Shown: piece after piece, positions 54,978-63,835 of the stretch
How the letters are laid out: the number at the start of each line of letters is the position of its first letter
Numbering within the stretch: the stretch's first letter is position 1
Assembly (NCBI GenBank): GCA_900542275.1
Contig: UQMW01000007.1
Location: forward strand, 1-64,000
Direction of reading: 5' to 3'
DNA length: 64,000 nucleotides
From: an uncultured Collinsella sp.
GTDB taxonomy: Bacteria; Actinomycetota; Coriobacteriia; Coriobacteriales; Coriobacteriaceae
Notes under the pieces: model-generated
What the model was told of the DNA's origin: nothing
Database searches by the model: none
What the model saw: the letters and a program-made list of their open reading frames with translations, nothing else
Position numbers and translations under genes: made by a program

Positions 54978-55211
54978 AAAACCACCACAAAGGAGTAGGC
55001 TTTTACTCCGATTTTCAAATATCTCAATCTGTAACATCTGGGCGGGCAAATCGGCTCTATCTGTTACAGATCGAGACAAAAGGCGGATGTCGGGACGAAC
55101 ATCTCATTCTGTAACAGCAAGACGACTTTTAACGGTCTAAATGTTACAGATTGAGACAAACCGCTGGGGCGGGTCAAAACCACCACAAAGGTGCCTGTCC
55201 CTTTGTGGTGG
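54978..55211. repeat. two tandem inverted repeats flanked by 16-bp direct repeats
   Basis: IR1: TCTCAATCTGTAACA (55022-55036) with TGTTACAGATCGAGA (55062-55076). IR2: TCTCATTCTGTAACA (55102-55116) with TGTTACAGATTGAGA (55142-55156). The pair repeats with a period of about 80 bases. The block is flanked by identical AAAACCACCACAAAGG (54978-54993 and 55176-55191). The right copy forms part of a family 2 hairpin (55179-55211, containing GGTGCCTGTCCC), which can terminate the minus-strand gene to its right or left. Confidence 0.8.
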
Positions 55212-55218
55212 CGGGGCG

Positions 55219-57396
55219 TTAGGGGAGGAGCTTCATGGCGGCGTCGTGGGCGGCGCGCTCGTAGGTGTCGTCGAGGGGCTTGAGCGGCAGCAGGGCTGTG
55301 GCCTGCGCATCGCCGCGGCGCTCGAGGGCGTGGATAATGAGCCAGTCGGCGAGTTCGGGGTTCTTGGGTAGCGCTGGTCCGTGCAGGTACGTGCCGATGA
55401 CGCCCTTGTAGATGATGCCCTCAAAGCCATCGTCGCCGTTGTTGCCGGTGCCCGCAACGACGGACGTTCCGAGCGGCGTGGCCTCTGTATCGAGCAGGGT
55501 GCGGCCGCCGTGGTTCTCGAATCCCACAAAGGGCTCAGGCGCCAGGTCGGTTTTGACGGCGACGTTGCCGATTAGTCGGTCGGAGCCGCGTACAGTTTCG
55601 GCGGCAATGACGCCCAAGCCCTCGATGCGATCGTCGCCCATGTAGTACGAACGGCCGAGCAGCTGATAGCTGCCACAGATGGCAAGCAGTGTGCCGCCGT
55701 CCTCAACATAGGCCGCAACCTTGTCTTTTTGAGCGAGCAGCTCGTGTGCCACGGCCAGTTGGTCGCGGTCGGAGCCACCGCCCATCATGACGATGTCGGC
55801 GTCGGCGAGATCGAGCGACTCGCCCATGCGGACCTCGTCCACGCGAACGGGGATGCCGCGCCAGGCGCAGCGGCGCTCGAGGGCGATGACATTGCCGCCG
55901 TCGCCGTAGAGGTTGAGGGCATCGGGATACAGGTAGACGATGCGCAGCGGGCGCGAGAGCTCGACCGGCGCGACGCCGACGGGGACGGCACTGCCATCGG
56001 CGCACGCTGCAGCGTGGGCGGCAACCGTAGTCGCATCGGTGCCTTTGAGCCCGTCGAGCTCCTTGACTAGCGGCGGAAAGGCCGTGTAGTTGGCGACGGC
56101 ATAGAAAGTGTCGCCGGCGGCTTCATCCGCAACGGCACCAATCGCCTGCTCGATATTCGAGATAATCGTGGCATCGATGCCGGCGTACTTGAGGCGCACC
56201 TGCATGTCGTGCGCGCGCGTGCCGCCGGCAAAGGCGACAAGTCCCGTTGTGTCGGCGATGCGCTCAAAGTCGACGTCGTAGATCCACGAGACATCGTGGC
56301 CGTCGGCATCGTTGTCGTTGAGGAAGAAAGCGCAGAGCCTGCCACCTGCCGTCTTGATGGACTGGATTTGTCGATCGAAGCCCACGGGATTTTTGGCCAG
56401 GTTTGCCACGACGGTACGGCCGGCGATCTCCCAGCGGCCCATACGCCCGCCGGCGGGGATGTAGGCGTCGAGCGTGGGCTGCAGATGCGCCGCGTCCACG
56501 CCCAGCTCGTGGGCGGCGAAGAAGGCTGCGGCTACGTTGTAGACCATGTACAGGCCGTTGTAGCGCGTGGCGATGTGCGTTGCGGGTGCGTCGATATCGG
56601 GTCCAAAATTCAGGTCAAAGCCGTAGCCGTCGCAGCCGAGCTCCACGCCCGTCACGCGACGGACAAGCTCGGGGCGGATCCAGCCGCACGAGGGGCAATG
56701 GTATGCGCCAAGCTGTCCGTACTGCACATAGTCGTACTCCAACGGCGCGTTGCACTGTGAGCAAAAACGCGAGTCGCTAATGCGGTCGGATTCGGTGTTG
56801 GTGGCGCCGTCGATGCCAAAGGCGATGCTTGCATTGGGAACGCGCGCGGCGATTGCGGCACACAGCGGGTCGTCTGCGTTGTAGATGAGCGTCGTTGCCG
56901 GTGAAAGCTCCAGCGCGTGGGCGATGACCTCCTGGGTGTGGTCGATCTCGCCGTAACGGTCCAGCTGGTCGCGGAACAGGTTGAGCAGCACAAAGTACGT
57001 CGGCTTGAGCTTGGGCAGAACGCGTACGGTGTAGAGCTCGTCGCACTCAAAAACGCCCACGCGCTTGCCGCTGCTGGTGTGCTTAAGGCCGCCGCGGGCC
57101 TCGAGCAGAGCACCCACCACACCAGGCTCCATATTGTTGCCGGCACGGTTGCACACCACGTTAGCGCCGCTGGCAGCAACGGCGTCGGCGATGAGGTTGG
57201 AGGTTGTGGTCTTGCCGTTGGTGCCGGTGATCACCACGCTGCGGTCGACCAGGCTCGCGAGGTCGCTTAGCAGCTCGGGGTCGATTTTCATGGCGATGCG
57301 GCCGGGAAGCACGCCGCCCTGGCGCTTGAGGACGGAGCGCAGCCCCCAGCGAGCGATATCGCTCGAGGTGCAGGCAAGAGATGAGCGGAGGTTCAT
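55219..57396 (-). CDS. MurT-GatD fusion, lipid II isoglutaminyl synthase
   Basis: 725 residues. Residues 1 to about 485 are MurT: ATP-binding TGTNGKTTT (57-65), Mur ligase-like ECDELYTVRVLPKLKPTYFVLLNLFRDQLDRYGEI, a zinc ribbon (FCSQCNAP...YHCPSCGW) and the DUF1727 C-terminal domain. Residues about 500-725 are a GatD-type glutamine amidotransferase: IVYLYPDALNLYGDGGN, nucleophile Cys574 (AICGSYQLLG) and catalytic His in GTYLHGPALPKNP. The pair amidates the D-Glu of lipid II, important for cross-linking in Gram-positive cell walls. They are normally two genes; here one frame joins them with no frameshift. The start ATG at 57396 follows TAGGAACGG. Confidence 0.92.
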   Translation of the reverse strand: MNLRSSLACTSSDIARWGLRSVLKRQGGVLPGRIAMKIDPELLSDLASLVDRSVVITGTNGKTTTSNLIADAVAASGANVVCNRAGNNMEPGVVGALLEARGGLKHTSSGKRVGVFECDELYTVRVLPKLKPTYFVLLNLFRDQLDRYGEIDHTQEVIAHALELSPATTLIYNADDPLCAAIAARVPNASIAFGIDGATNTESDRISDSRFCSQCNAPLEYDYVQYGQLGAYHCPSCGWIRPELVRRVTGVELGCDGYGFDLNFGPDIDAPATHIATRYNGLYMVYNVAAAFFAAHELGVDAAHLQPTLDAYIPAGGRMGRWEIAGRTVVANLAKNPVGFDRQIQSIKTAGGRLCAFFLNDNDADGHDVSWIYDVDFERIADTTGLVAFAGGTRAHDMQVRLKYAGIDATIISNIEQAIGAVADEAAGDTFYAVANYTAFPPLVKELDGLKGTDATTVAAHAAACADGSAVPVGVAPVELSRPLRIVYLYPDALNLYGDGGNVIALERRCAWRGIPVRVDEVRMGESLDLADADIVMMGGGSDRDQLAVAHELLAQKDKVAAYVEDGGTLLAICGSYQLLGRSYYMGDDRIEGLGVIAAETVRGSDRLIGNVAVKTDLAPEPFVGFENHGGRTLLDTEATPLGTSVVAGTGNNGDDGFEGIIYKGVIGTYLHGPALPKNPELADWLIIHALERRGDAQATALLPLKPLDDTYERAAHDAAMKLLP

Positions 57397-57441
57397 GAAG
57401 CCGTTCCTAACATAGATGACATGGTCGGGGCGATCGCGTCG

Positions 57442-58485
57442 CTAAAAGCCGTAGCGGCGCGCAAATTCCTGGGCAAGCTGCGATACGTCTTCGCAGGCGT
57501 TGGCCCAGGGGGCAAAGTCGGGGGTGTCCGAGATAATGCCGTCGGCTTCCCAAACCGCCTGGTGCGAGAGGTCCCAGGGGTCGCGCGGCTCGGGTCGGCA
57601 GGGAAGATACGGCGTCTGGTACATGGGGTTCAGCAAGAAGAACGCGCCGCCCTCGCAACGGTTAGCGAACTCACGCAGCGCGCGCGTCGCCGGGCGCATC
57701 TTGTTTGTTTTGAACAGCAGAATCGTGCGGGCGAGCAGGTACCAGGGGGAGTTCTCGAGTGCGTCTGCCCCCATCTGCTCCTCGAGCTGGTGAGCCAGGG
57801 CAAAAAAACCGTCCTGGTCTTCCAAGCGGGCGAGGGCAAGCAACACGGTGCCGGCGGCCCGGGTGGGATAGCCCTCCGCCTTAAGGACACGGCGAGAATA
57901 GTTGGCGGCGGCGCGGTAACGAGCGCTCGCCATACACAGCTGCGAGATGGCCTCGAGCGTGTGGAGCCACCCGATTAGAGCCGGCTCGCTCACGGTAAGG
58001 TCTGCTGCGGTGACACCGTCGGCCAAAACATTATTGGCCCAGTAGTGCGGGGCCTCCATATCAAACCCGGGCACGCTCTGTTGCAGGTAGTCGGCCGTAC
58101 TCGCCTCGAGCTTCATCAAGTCGCCCAGGCAGGCATCGACGGGCGTGTCCGCCAGGATGATGGCGAGCAGCTGGGCATCGAGGACATGCGCATCGACGCG
58201 AACAATCTTGAGCAGCTCATCGCGCATATCGTCGAACAGGCGGTTGCGCGTCTGCTCAAACTCCTCGTCGCTGCCCATGTCCTCGATGCGGCGAAGCTCG
58301 TCAAGCAAATGACGATGAACGCCGGCATAGGACAGCAGCGCTTGGGCATGCTCGGTCTGCGCATACTTGTGAGGGTTTGCGCTGATGTCGTTATGGACAA
58401 GCTCGCGTGCTGCATCGGTGAGTTCGGGGTGCGACGCAACGTAGGCGCGCTCCAGGTAAGCGGGGATGTAGACGCTCGGATCCAT
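57442..58485 (-). CDS. TPR-like protein of unknown function, paralogue 2
   Basis: 347 residues, acidic and all-helical by composition, without signal peptide or membrane segment. Helical pairs such as ASARYRAAANYSRRVLKAEGYPTRAAGTVLLALARLEDQDG resemble TPR repeats. The region from WYLLARTILLFKTNKMRPATRAL to TPDFAPWANA aligns with the C-terminal part of the neighbouring gene product (WTLIALMSAAWRELDYEGAEHYL to DNASFAAWVA), so the two are tandem paralogues. The start ATG at 58485 overlaps the upstream stop by one base. The end lies 45 bases from murT-gatD, which is probably co-transcribed. Role not known; a scaffold or regulator is possible. Confidence 0.75.
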   Translation of the reverse strand: MDPSVYIPAYLERAYVASHPELTDAARELVHNDISANPHKYAQTEHAQALLSYAGVHRHLLDELRRIEDMGSDEEFEQTRNRLFDDMRDELLKIVRVDAHVLDAQLLAIILADTPVDACLGDLMKLEASTADYLQQSVPGFDMEAPHYWANNVLADGVTAADLTVSEPALIGWLHTLEAISQLCMASARYRAAANYSRRVLKAEGYPTRAAGTVLLALARLEDQDGFFALAHQLEEQMGADALENSPWYLLARTILLFKTNKMRPATRALREFANRCEGGAFFLLNPMYQTPYLPCRPEPRDPWDLSHQAVWEADGIISDTPDFAPWANACEDVSQLAQEFARRYGF

Positions 58486-59561
58486 TAGAGGTCCCCTCCC
58501 TTAAATGGAAGCCCCTGCTCGGCTGCGCGTAGGATGCGCTCGTCGATTTGGGAGCGCACGATGTCGTTGGTGGCGACCCAGGCGGCAAAGCTGGCGTTGT
58601 CGGGCGCGCCTAGGCCCTCCTGCAACACCGGCGTCGCCTCGGACAGGGCAAGGACAAGCTCATCGGTGGAGCCCGGACCTACGTTGACGCGAGCATAGAC
58701 GCCATCGGGAAACTCGGTTTGGAAGTAGAGCGCCTCGGCTGCGTGCGGGCACGAGCGTGCGAGGATGCGCAAGTAGTGCTCGGCGCCTTCGTAGTCCAGC
58801 TCGCGCCAGGCTGCGCTCATCAATGCGATGAGCGTCCACGGGTCCAAGTCGCGCTCTGCGTCCTTGGGACGGCGGCGCAACGGCGTGTTGGCAAGATAGG
58901 GCACGGAGTGGGCGGAGCGAAAACGCTTGAGTTCCTCGGCAGGGTATTCGAGCTTTGCCATGGCAAGCATCGCGGTATGGCGGACGCCAGCGGGGTCGTT
59001 GGGCGCAAAGTCCAGGCTGCGATTCGCGGCATCCAGCGACATGCGGTAGCGGCCGCTAATGAGCGCGCGCGATGCCAAGGCGGCAAGCCAGCGCAGGTAG
59101 GGACGGCGGGTCAGGTCGCCTGCGGCCTCACGCTCGTAGGGGTCCTGCGCCGAGGCAATCTTGAGCGCCAGATCGTGCTCCACCTCGTCGCACTTGGACA
59201 CCAGATACTGTACGTATTCCTCGTTGGATTCGGCGGTGAGCGCCGTCAGCATGCGCTGGGCATCCCAGTTGCTCGGGTCGAGCGCGGCTGCCTCGCGGAG
59301 CATGTTCTCGGCAGCGGCCTCTTCTTGCTCTGCCTGGGCGTCGTCGGGGATAAAGGGGATGCGGTAGTCGACAGCCTCGACCACCTTGGCAATGAGATGC
59401 CCGGCACGGTCGCGGTCGTGCACAATGAGCGGCGCGGGGTTACGGGTGAATTGTTCCATCAGACGCTCTACGGCGGCACCGTCGGTGAGCGGGATATTGT
59501 CGCGGCGCAAGGCCTCAAGAACGAGGCGATGGCAATCCTCTTGAATGGGATCGAATGCCAT
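58485..59561 (-). CDS. TPR-like protein of unknown function, paralogue 1
   Basis: 358 residues. ATG at 59561 follows AAAGGAGGCCCC, a strong site; a longer frame to 59591 is not supported. Helical repeats with MLREAAALDPSNWDAQRMLTAL and SLDAANRSLDFAPNDPAGVRHTAMLAMAKLEYPAEELKRF have the Ala/Asp/Pro spacing of TPR motifs. No catalytic motif is visible. It is translationally coupled (TAATG) to the paralogue downstream and is first in a probable three-gene operon ending with murT-gatD. Confidence 0.75.
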   Translation of the reverse strand: MAFDPIQEDCHRLVLEALRRDNIPLTDGAAVERLMEQFTRNPAPLIVHDRDRAGHLIAKVVEAVDYRIPFIPDDAQAEQEEAAAENMLREAAALDPSNWDAQRMLTALTAESNEEYVQYLVSKCDEVEHDLALKIASAQDPYEREAAGDLTRRPYLRWLAALASRALISGRYRMSLDAANRSLDFAPNDPAGVRHTAMLAMAKLEYPAEELKRFRSAHSVPYLANTPLRRRPKDAERDLDPWTLIALMSAAWRELDYEGAEHYLRILARSCPHAAEALYFQTEFPDGVYARVNVGPGSTDELVLALSEATPVLQEGLGAPDNASFAAWVATNDIVRSQIDERILRAAEQGLPFKGGDL

Positions 59562-60061
59562 GGGGCCTCCTTTGCTGCGGTTAGGGTTCAAATATCTCTA
59601 TATAAGGCTCTAGTTTACCCGCATGTGGCACACCGGGGGTGCCGCACTTGGACTTGCACCTTTGCACCACGAAGACGGATGTCGCACAAATGTCGGCACC
59701 TTGGACGACCGAGTGGTATCACGGTGCCGCAAACGGTCGATTTTTGGCGGCGAACGGTGCATATTTTGGAGGGGCACAGTCCAGCCCGGGATATGTAGTC
59801 AACCTTGATAAAACGTTTGCCCAGCTTGGGAGTATGAATGCCGCACAAGGGTCTTCAGGGATAGAAAAAACGTTTCATCATTGGCGGCTTTAGATGAATA
59901 ACTGACCAACCAGAACGGTAAAATAGTGTTTGTCTGAGCGTTGAGACGTTTAGACATCGCGCATTGTCATCGCCGGCAACGCGCAAAACGGTCCTAACGG
60001 AGCCAATCGGGTGCTCCGTTATATACACAAGTCTAAGAGGGGCTTGTTTAGGAGGCACAGT
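59562..60061. other. divergent promoter region, no gene
   Basis: About 500 bases between divergent genes. Two AAACGTTT palindromes lie at about 59811-59818 and 59867-59875 (the second as AAACGTTTC), a possible operator pair. TAAAAT near 59920 may be a -10 element for the dehydrogenase gene. Short frames here lack ribosome binding sites. Confidence 0.35.
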
Positions 60062-61285
60062 ATGGGACGTTTTACCAATCCTCGCGATCTGTACTTTGGT
60101 GAGGGCGCTCGCCACGAGGTGAAGAACCTCAAGGGCAAGAAGGCCATCATCGTTTCTGGCGGCAGCTCTATGCGCCGCGGCGGGTTCCTGCAGGACGTCG
60201 AGAACGACCTTAAGGAAGGCGGTTTCGAGGTCAAGCTGTTCGAGGGCGTCGAGTCCGACCCGTCCATCGAGACGGTCATGAAGGGCGCCGAGGCCATGCG
60301 CGAGTTCGAGCCCGACTGGATTATCGCCATCGGTGGCGGCTCGCCCATCGATGCCGCTAAGGCCATGTGGGTCTTCTACGAGTATCCCGAGGAGTCCTTC
60401 GATAACATCATCCAGCCGTTCAGCTTCCCCGAGCTGCGTCAGAAGGCTCATTTCTGCGCCATCTCCTCTACCTCCGGCACCGCTACCGAGGTCACCGCGT
60501 TCTCCGTCATTACCGACTACGCCAAGGGCATCAAGTACCCGCTGGCCGACTTCAACATCACCCCTGATGTCGCCATCGTCGACCCCGAGCTCACCTACAC
60601 CATGCCCGCCAAGCTGTGCGCTCACACCGGCATGGATGCTCTGACCCACTGCATGGAGGCCTACGTTTCCACCTGCGCCTCTATGTTCACCGACGCCAAC
60701 GCCCTGCACGGCATCCGCGAGATCGTCGAGTGGCTGCCCAAGTCCTATGCTGGCGACCATGAGGCCCGTCAGCACATGCACGAGGCTCAGTGCATCGCCG
60801 GTATCGCCTTCTCCTCGGGCCTGCTCGGCATCGTTCACTCCATGGCTCACAAGACCGGTGCTGCCTTCGAGAACGGCCACATCATCCACGGTGCCGCTAA
60901 CGCCATGTACCTGGGCAAGGTTATCCAGTGGAACTCCAAGGACCCGCGTGCTGCTGAGCGTTACGCTTACGTGGCCAAGGAGATCCTGCACCTTCCCGGC
61001 GAGACTAACGAGGAGCTCATCGCTGCGCTCGTCCAGAAGATTCGCGACCTCAATGACCAGCTCAACATTCCGCAGTCCATCAAGGATTACGCGAATGGTG
61101 GCGTGAAGGTCGACGCCGAGAACCCGCAGATGGTTTCCGAGGAGGAGTTCCTCGCCAAGCTGCCCGAGATCGCTGCGAACGCCGAGACCGACGCCTGCAC
61201 GCCCGAGAACCCGCGTGAGACCAAGGCTGCCGACTTCGAGAAGATCCTCAAGGCCTGCTACTACGACACCGACATCGATTTCTAA
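60062..61285 (+). CDS. iron-containing alcohol dehydrogenase
   Basis: 407 residues. NAD(P)-dependent group III dehydrogenase. Dinucleotide site IIAIGGGSPIDAAKAMW (about 91-107); metal site residues in AIVDPELTYTMPAKLCAHTGMDALTHCMEAY and GIVHSMAHKTGAAFENGHIIHGAANA (three His and one Asp pattern). ATG at 60062 follows TAGGAGGCACAGT, a strong site. Likely substrates are butanol, propanediol or lactaldehyde-type compounds; it resembles the butanol dehydrogenase-like group. The high use of preferred codons suggests strong expression. It is followed by a terminator and by two related dehydrogenases. Confidence 0.92.
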   Translation: MGRFTNPRDLYFGEGARHEVKNLKGKKAIIVSGGSSMRRGGFLQDVENDLKEGGFEVKLFEGVESDPSIETVMKGAEAMREFEPDWIIAIGGGSPIDAAKAMWVFYEYPEESFDNIIQPFSFPELRQKAHFCAISSTSGTATEVTAFSVITDYAKGIKYPLADFNITPDVAIVDPELTYTMPAKLCAHTGMDALTHCMEAYVSTCASMFTDANALHGIREIVEWLPKSYAGDHEARQHMHEAQCIAGIAFSSGLLGIVHSMAHKTGAAFENGHIIHGAANAMYLGKVIQWNSKDPRAAERYAYVAKEILHLPGETNEELIAALVQKIRDLNDQLNIPQSIKDYANGGVKVDAENPQMVSEEEFLAKLPEIAANAETDACTPENPRETKAADFEKILKACYYDTDIDF

Positions 61286-61304
61286 TCGACTCTTGTTATC
61301 GTAA

Positions 61305-61349
61305 CGAGGGGCTCCGCACGTATCCGTACGGAGCCCCTTTCTTTTTTCT
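61305..61349 (+). terminator. intrinsic terminator after the alcohol dehydrogenase
   Basis: GGGGCTCCGCACGTAT and its near complement ATCCGTACGGAGCCCC, followed by TTTCTTTTTTCTTTT. Confidence 0.9.
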
Positions 61350-61368
61350 TTTAGAGAATGGGATAGTT

Positions 61369-62469
61369 ATGGCTGCAATTTTCAATAGCCCCAGCAAGTA
61401 CATCCAGGGTCCGGACGAGCTCGCCAAGCTCGGCTCCTATGTCGAGCCGCTCGGCGCTAAGGCCCTCGTCATCGTGACGCCTTCGGGCAAGAAGCGCGTC
61501 GGTGCCAAGATCGAGGGTGGTTTTGCCGAGGCTAAGGCCGAGTTGCTGTTTGAGGACTTTAACGGCGAGTGCTCCAAGAGCGAGGTCGATCGCCTGGTTG
61601 CGCTCGCGCGCGACAACGGCTGCGACATCATCGTCGGCGTCGGTGGCGGCAAGATCCTCGACACCGCCAAGGCCGTCGCCTACTACCTGGAGTCCCCGGT
61701 CATCATTTGCCCCACCATCGCTTCGACCGATGCCCCGTGCTCGGCGCTCTCCGTGCTCTATACCGATGACGGCCAGTTCGATAAGTACCTGTTCCTTAAG
61801 GCGAACCCCAATATCGTTCTTATGGATACGACGGTTATCGCGGCGAGCCCGGTACGCCTGACGGTGGCAGGTATGGGCGATGCGCTCGCAACCTACTTTG
61901 AGGCCCAGGCGACGCACGATGCCGACGGTGGCACCTGCGCTGGTGGCAAAGGCGGCATGGCCGGTCTGGCGCTTGCCAAGCTCTGCTACGAGACGCTTAT
62001 GGCCGATGGCGTCAAGGCCAAGGTCGCGCTGGAGAAGGGTGCGCTCACGCCTGCCGTCGAGCATATCATCGAGGCCAATACGCTGCTTTCGGGCATTGGC
62101 TTTGAGAGCTCGGGCCTTGCTGCTGCTCATGCCATCCACAATGGCCTGACGATGCTGCCCGAGTGCCACGGCATGTATCACGGCGAGAAGGTCGCCTTTG
62201 GCACCATCGTTCAGCTGGTACTCGAGGATGCTCCGACTGAGAAACTCGAGGAAGTCTTGGGCTTCTGCATTGAGCTGGGCCTGCCGGTCACGATGAAGGA
62301 ACTTGGCGTTGCCGAGCTTACGCGCGAGCAGGCCATGATTGTTGCCGAGGCCGCCTGCGCGCCCGATGACACCATGTGCAACATGCCGTTTGAGGTGACG
62401 CCCGAGATGGTCGCAAACGCCATCCTGGGTGCCGACGCGCTGGGTCACTACTACCTTATGGATGAGTAA
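61369..62469 (+). CDS. gldA: glycerol dehydrogenase
   Basis: 366 residues, the usual length. Oxidises glycerol to dihydroxyacetone with NAD. NAD site IIVGVGGGKILDTAKAVAYY (about 85-104), substrate and zinc region MDTTVIAASPVRLTVAGMGDALATYFEA (Asp in GMGDA), His in GLAAAHAIHNG and ECHGMYHGEKVAFG. ATG at 61369; the ribosome binding site is weak (GAATGGGATAG). It has its own terminator. Confidence 0.92.
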   Translation: MAAIFNSPSKYIQGPDELAKLGSYVEPLGAKALVIVTPSGKKRVGAKIEGGFAEAKAELLFEDFNGECSKSEVDRLVALARDNGCDIIVGVGGGKILDTAKAVAYYLESPVIICPTIASTDAPCSALSVLYTDDGQFDKYLFLKANPNIVLMDTTVIAASPVRLTVAGMGDALATYFEAQATHDADGGTCAGGKGGMAGLALAKLCYETLMADGVKAKVALEKGALTPAVEHIIEANTLLSGIGFESSGLAAAHAIHNGLTMLPECHGMYHGEKVAFGTIVQLVLEDAPTEKLEEVLGFCIELGLPVTMKELGVAELTREQAMIVAEAACAPDDTMCNMPFEVTPEMVANAILGADALGHYYLMDE

Positions 62470-62483
62470 ATCAAGCTAAGGAA

Positions 62484-62517
62484 GGGGCAAAGCCAGCAGA
62501 CGGCTTTGCCCCTTTTT
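62484..62517 (+). terminator. intrinsic terminator after gldA
   Basis: GGGGCAAAGCC, loop AGCAGAC, GGCTTTGCCCC, then five T. Confidence 0.9.
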
Positions 62518-62522
62518 GCTAT

Positions 62523-62585
62523 GGTGCAAACCAACCTGACCCCATCGCACCAAGTTGGTGCAAAGGGGTCAGGTTACTTTGCACC
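62523..62585. repeat. palindrome of the GGGGTCAGG type upstream of the second dehydrogenase
   Basis: GGTGCAAA...TTTGCACC outer arms, AACCTGACCCC and GGGGTCAGGTT inner arms, and GCACCAAGTTGGTGC at the centre. The GGGGTCAGG core links it to family 2 repeats. Confidence 0.7.
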
Positions 62586-62616
62586 AATCGTTGTTTGATG
62601 AAGGGCGGATTCTCGT

Positions 62617-63684
62617 ATGGCGCTTCCTATGGTTTACGGCGGTCCCGGTCGGTATGTTCAGGGGCCGGGCGAACTTTCGCGTCAGGGCAGGTATTTGTCA
62701 TGGTTGGGCTGCGCTGCCTATGTCTTGTTTGACCAGGGCACCGAGGATCGGCTGTGCAGGCAGATTGTCGATGGATTTCTGGACGACGATCTAAGCGAGC
62801 CGTTCTTTAAAATTTACAACGGTCCGTGTACGGAAGAGGCTGTTGCCGAAATGGCTAAGGAAGCCCAGGCTGAGTATTGCGACATGGTGGTGGGTATTGG
62901 CGGTGGCAAGATGCTCGATATCGCCAAGGCAGTAGCGTTTTATGCCGAGTTGCCGTTGTGCGTATGTCCCACGGCGGCCTCAATGGATGGTCCGTGCAGC
63001 GCGATTTCGGTGCTGTATCACGAGGATGGGTCGTTCGACCGCTACCTGATGCTCGAGAAGAATCCAGATCTGGTCGTGGTCGATACCAACGTGGTCGCAG
63101 CGGCCCCACTGCGTATGACGGTCGCTGGTATGGGCGATGCGCTGGCAACGTACTTCGAGGCGCGTTCGTGCGCCGCGGCGCACGGCGCCAACGAGCACGG
63201 TGGCGCGCCGGGGCACTTGGCTCTGGTTGCGGCTCGTGCCTGCTACGACACACTTATGGAGTGCGGTGTCGCTGCCAAGCGCGATCTCAAAAAGGGGCGT
63301 ACGTCGCCAGCGGTTGAACGCCTGATCGAGTGCAATATTTTGCTCTCGGGTGTCGGCTTTGAGAGTGGCGGCTTGGCGTTGGCGCATGCCATCGCCAACG
63401 GGCTGACGATTCTGCCCGAGTGCAAGGCCATGCATGGTGAGGCCGTGGCATTTGGTCTGGTGGTACAGCTGCGCCTGGAGCGTGCACCCGAGCTTGATCA
63501 GGTGCTCGAGTTTTGCCAGCGCGTCGGTCTGCCGACGACGCTTGAGGAGCTGGGGCTTGATGAGATTACCGATGCCGATTTGCTGAGCGTTGCTGACGCA
63601 ACTTTTAAGAACGAGCGCAACATGGCCAACGAACAGACAAAGGTGACCAGGCAAAAGCTCGTGCAGCTCATGTGCGAGGCATAG
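62617..63684 (+). CDS. glycerol dehydrogenase-like protein, paralogue of gldA
   Basis: 355 residues, similar to the previous product throughout (VVGIGGGKMLDIAKAVAFY, CPTAASMDGPCSAISVLY, LRMTVAGMGDALATYFEA, GFESGGLALAHAIANGLTILPECKAMHGEAVAFG). The NAD-site Gly-rich loop, GMGDA Asp and both His regions are retained, so it should be active on glycerol or another polyol. The second His region has MHGEAV where gldA has MYHGEKV. ATG at 62617 lies 12 bases after GAAGGGCGG. The tandem arrangement indicates duplication followed by divergence; codon use is less biased than in gldA, suggesting lower expression. Confidence 0.88.
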   Translation: MALPMVYGGPGRYVQGPGELSRQGRYLSWLGCAAYVLFDQGTEDRLCRQIVDGFLDDDLSEPFFKIYNGPCTEEAVAEMAKEAQAEYCDMVVGIGGGKMLDIAKAVAFYAELPLCVCPTAASMDGPCSAISVLYHEDGSFDRYLMLEKNPDLVVVDTNVVAAAPLRMTVAGMGDALATYFEARSCAAAHGANEHGGAPGHLALVAARACYDTLMECGVAAKRDLKKGRTSPAVERLIECNILLSGVGFESGGLALAHAIANGLTILPECKAMHGEAVAFGLVVQLRLERAPELDQVLEFCQRVGLPTTLEELGLDEITDADLLSVADATFKNERNMANEQTKVTRQKLVQLMCEA

Positions 63685-63835
63685 TTTGGCGCTTGATTGG
63701 CCTTGTGCAATCGAGGCGGCGATAGGCCATGGGCTATTTGCCGCAAAGATGCTCCGCGTGTAATTTGCCCGAGGCGTGGGCCGATAGCGTATCATTATCT
63801 CTTGCTTGTTTGCACTGCTCAGGGAGGGGCCGCGC

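Noticed and set aside
59623..59893. short frames in the divergent promoter region
   Set aside because: No ribosome binding sites, and two frames overlap each other; judged non-coding.
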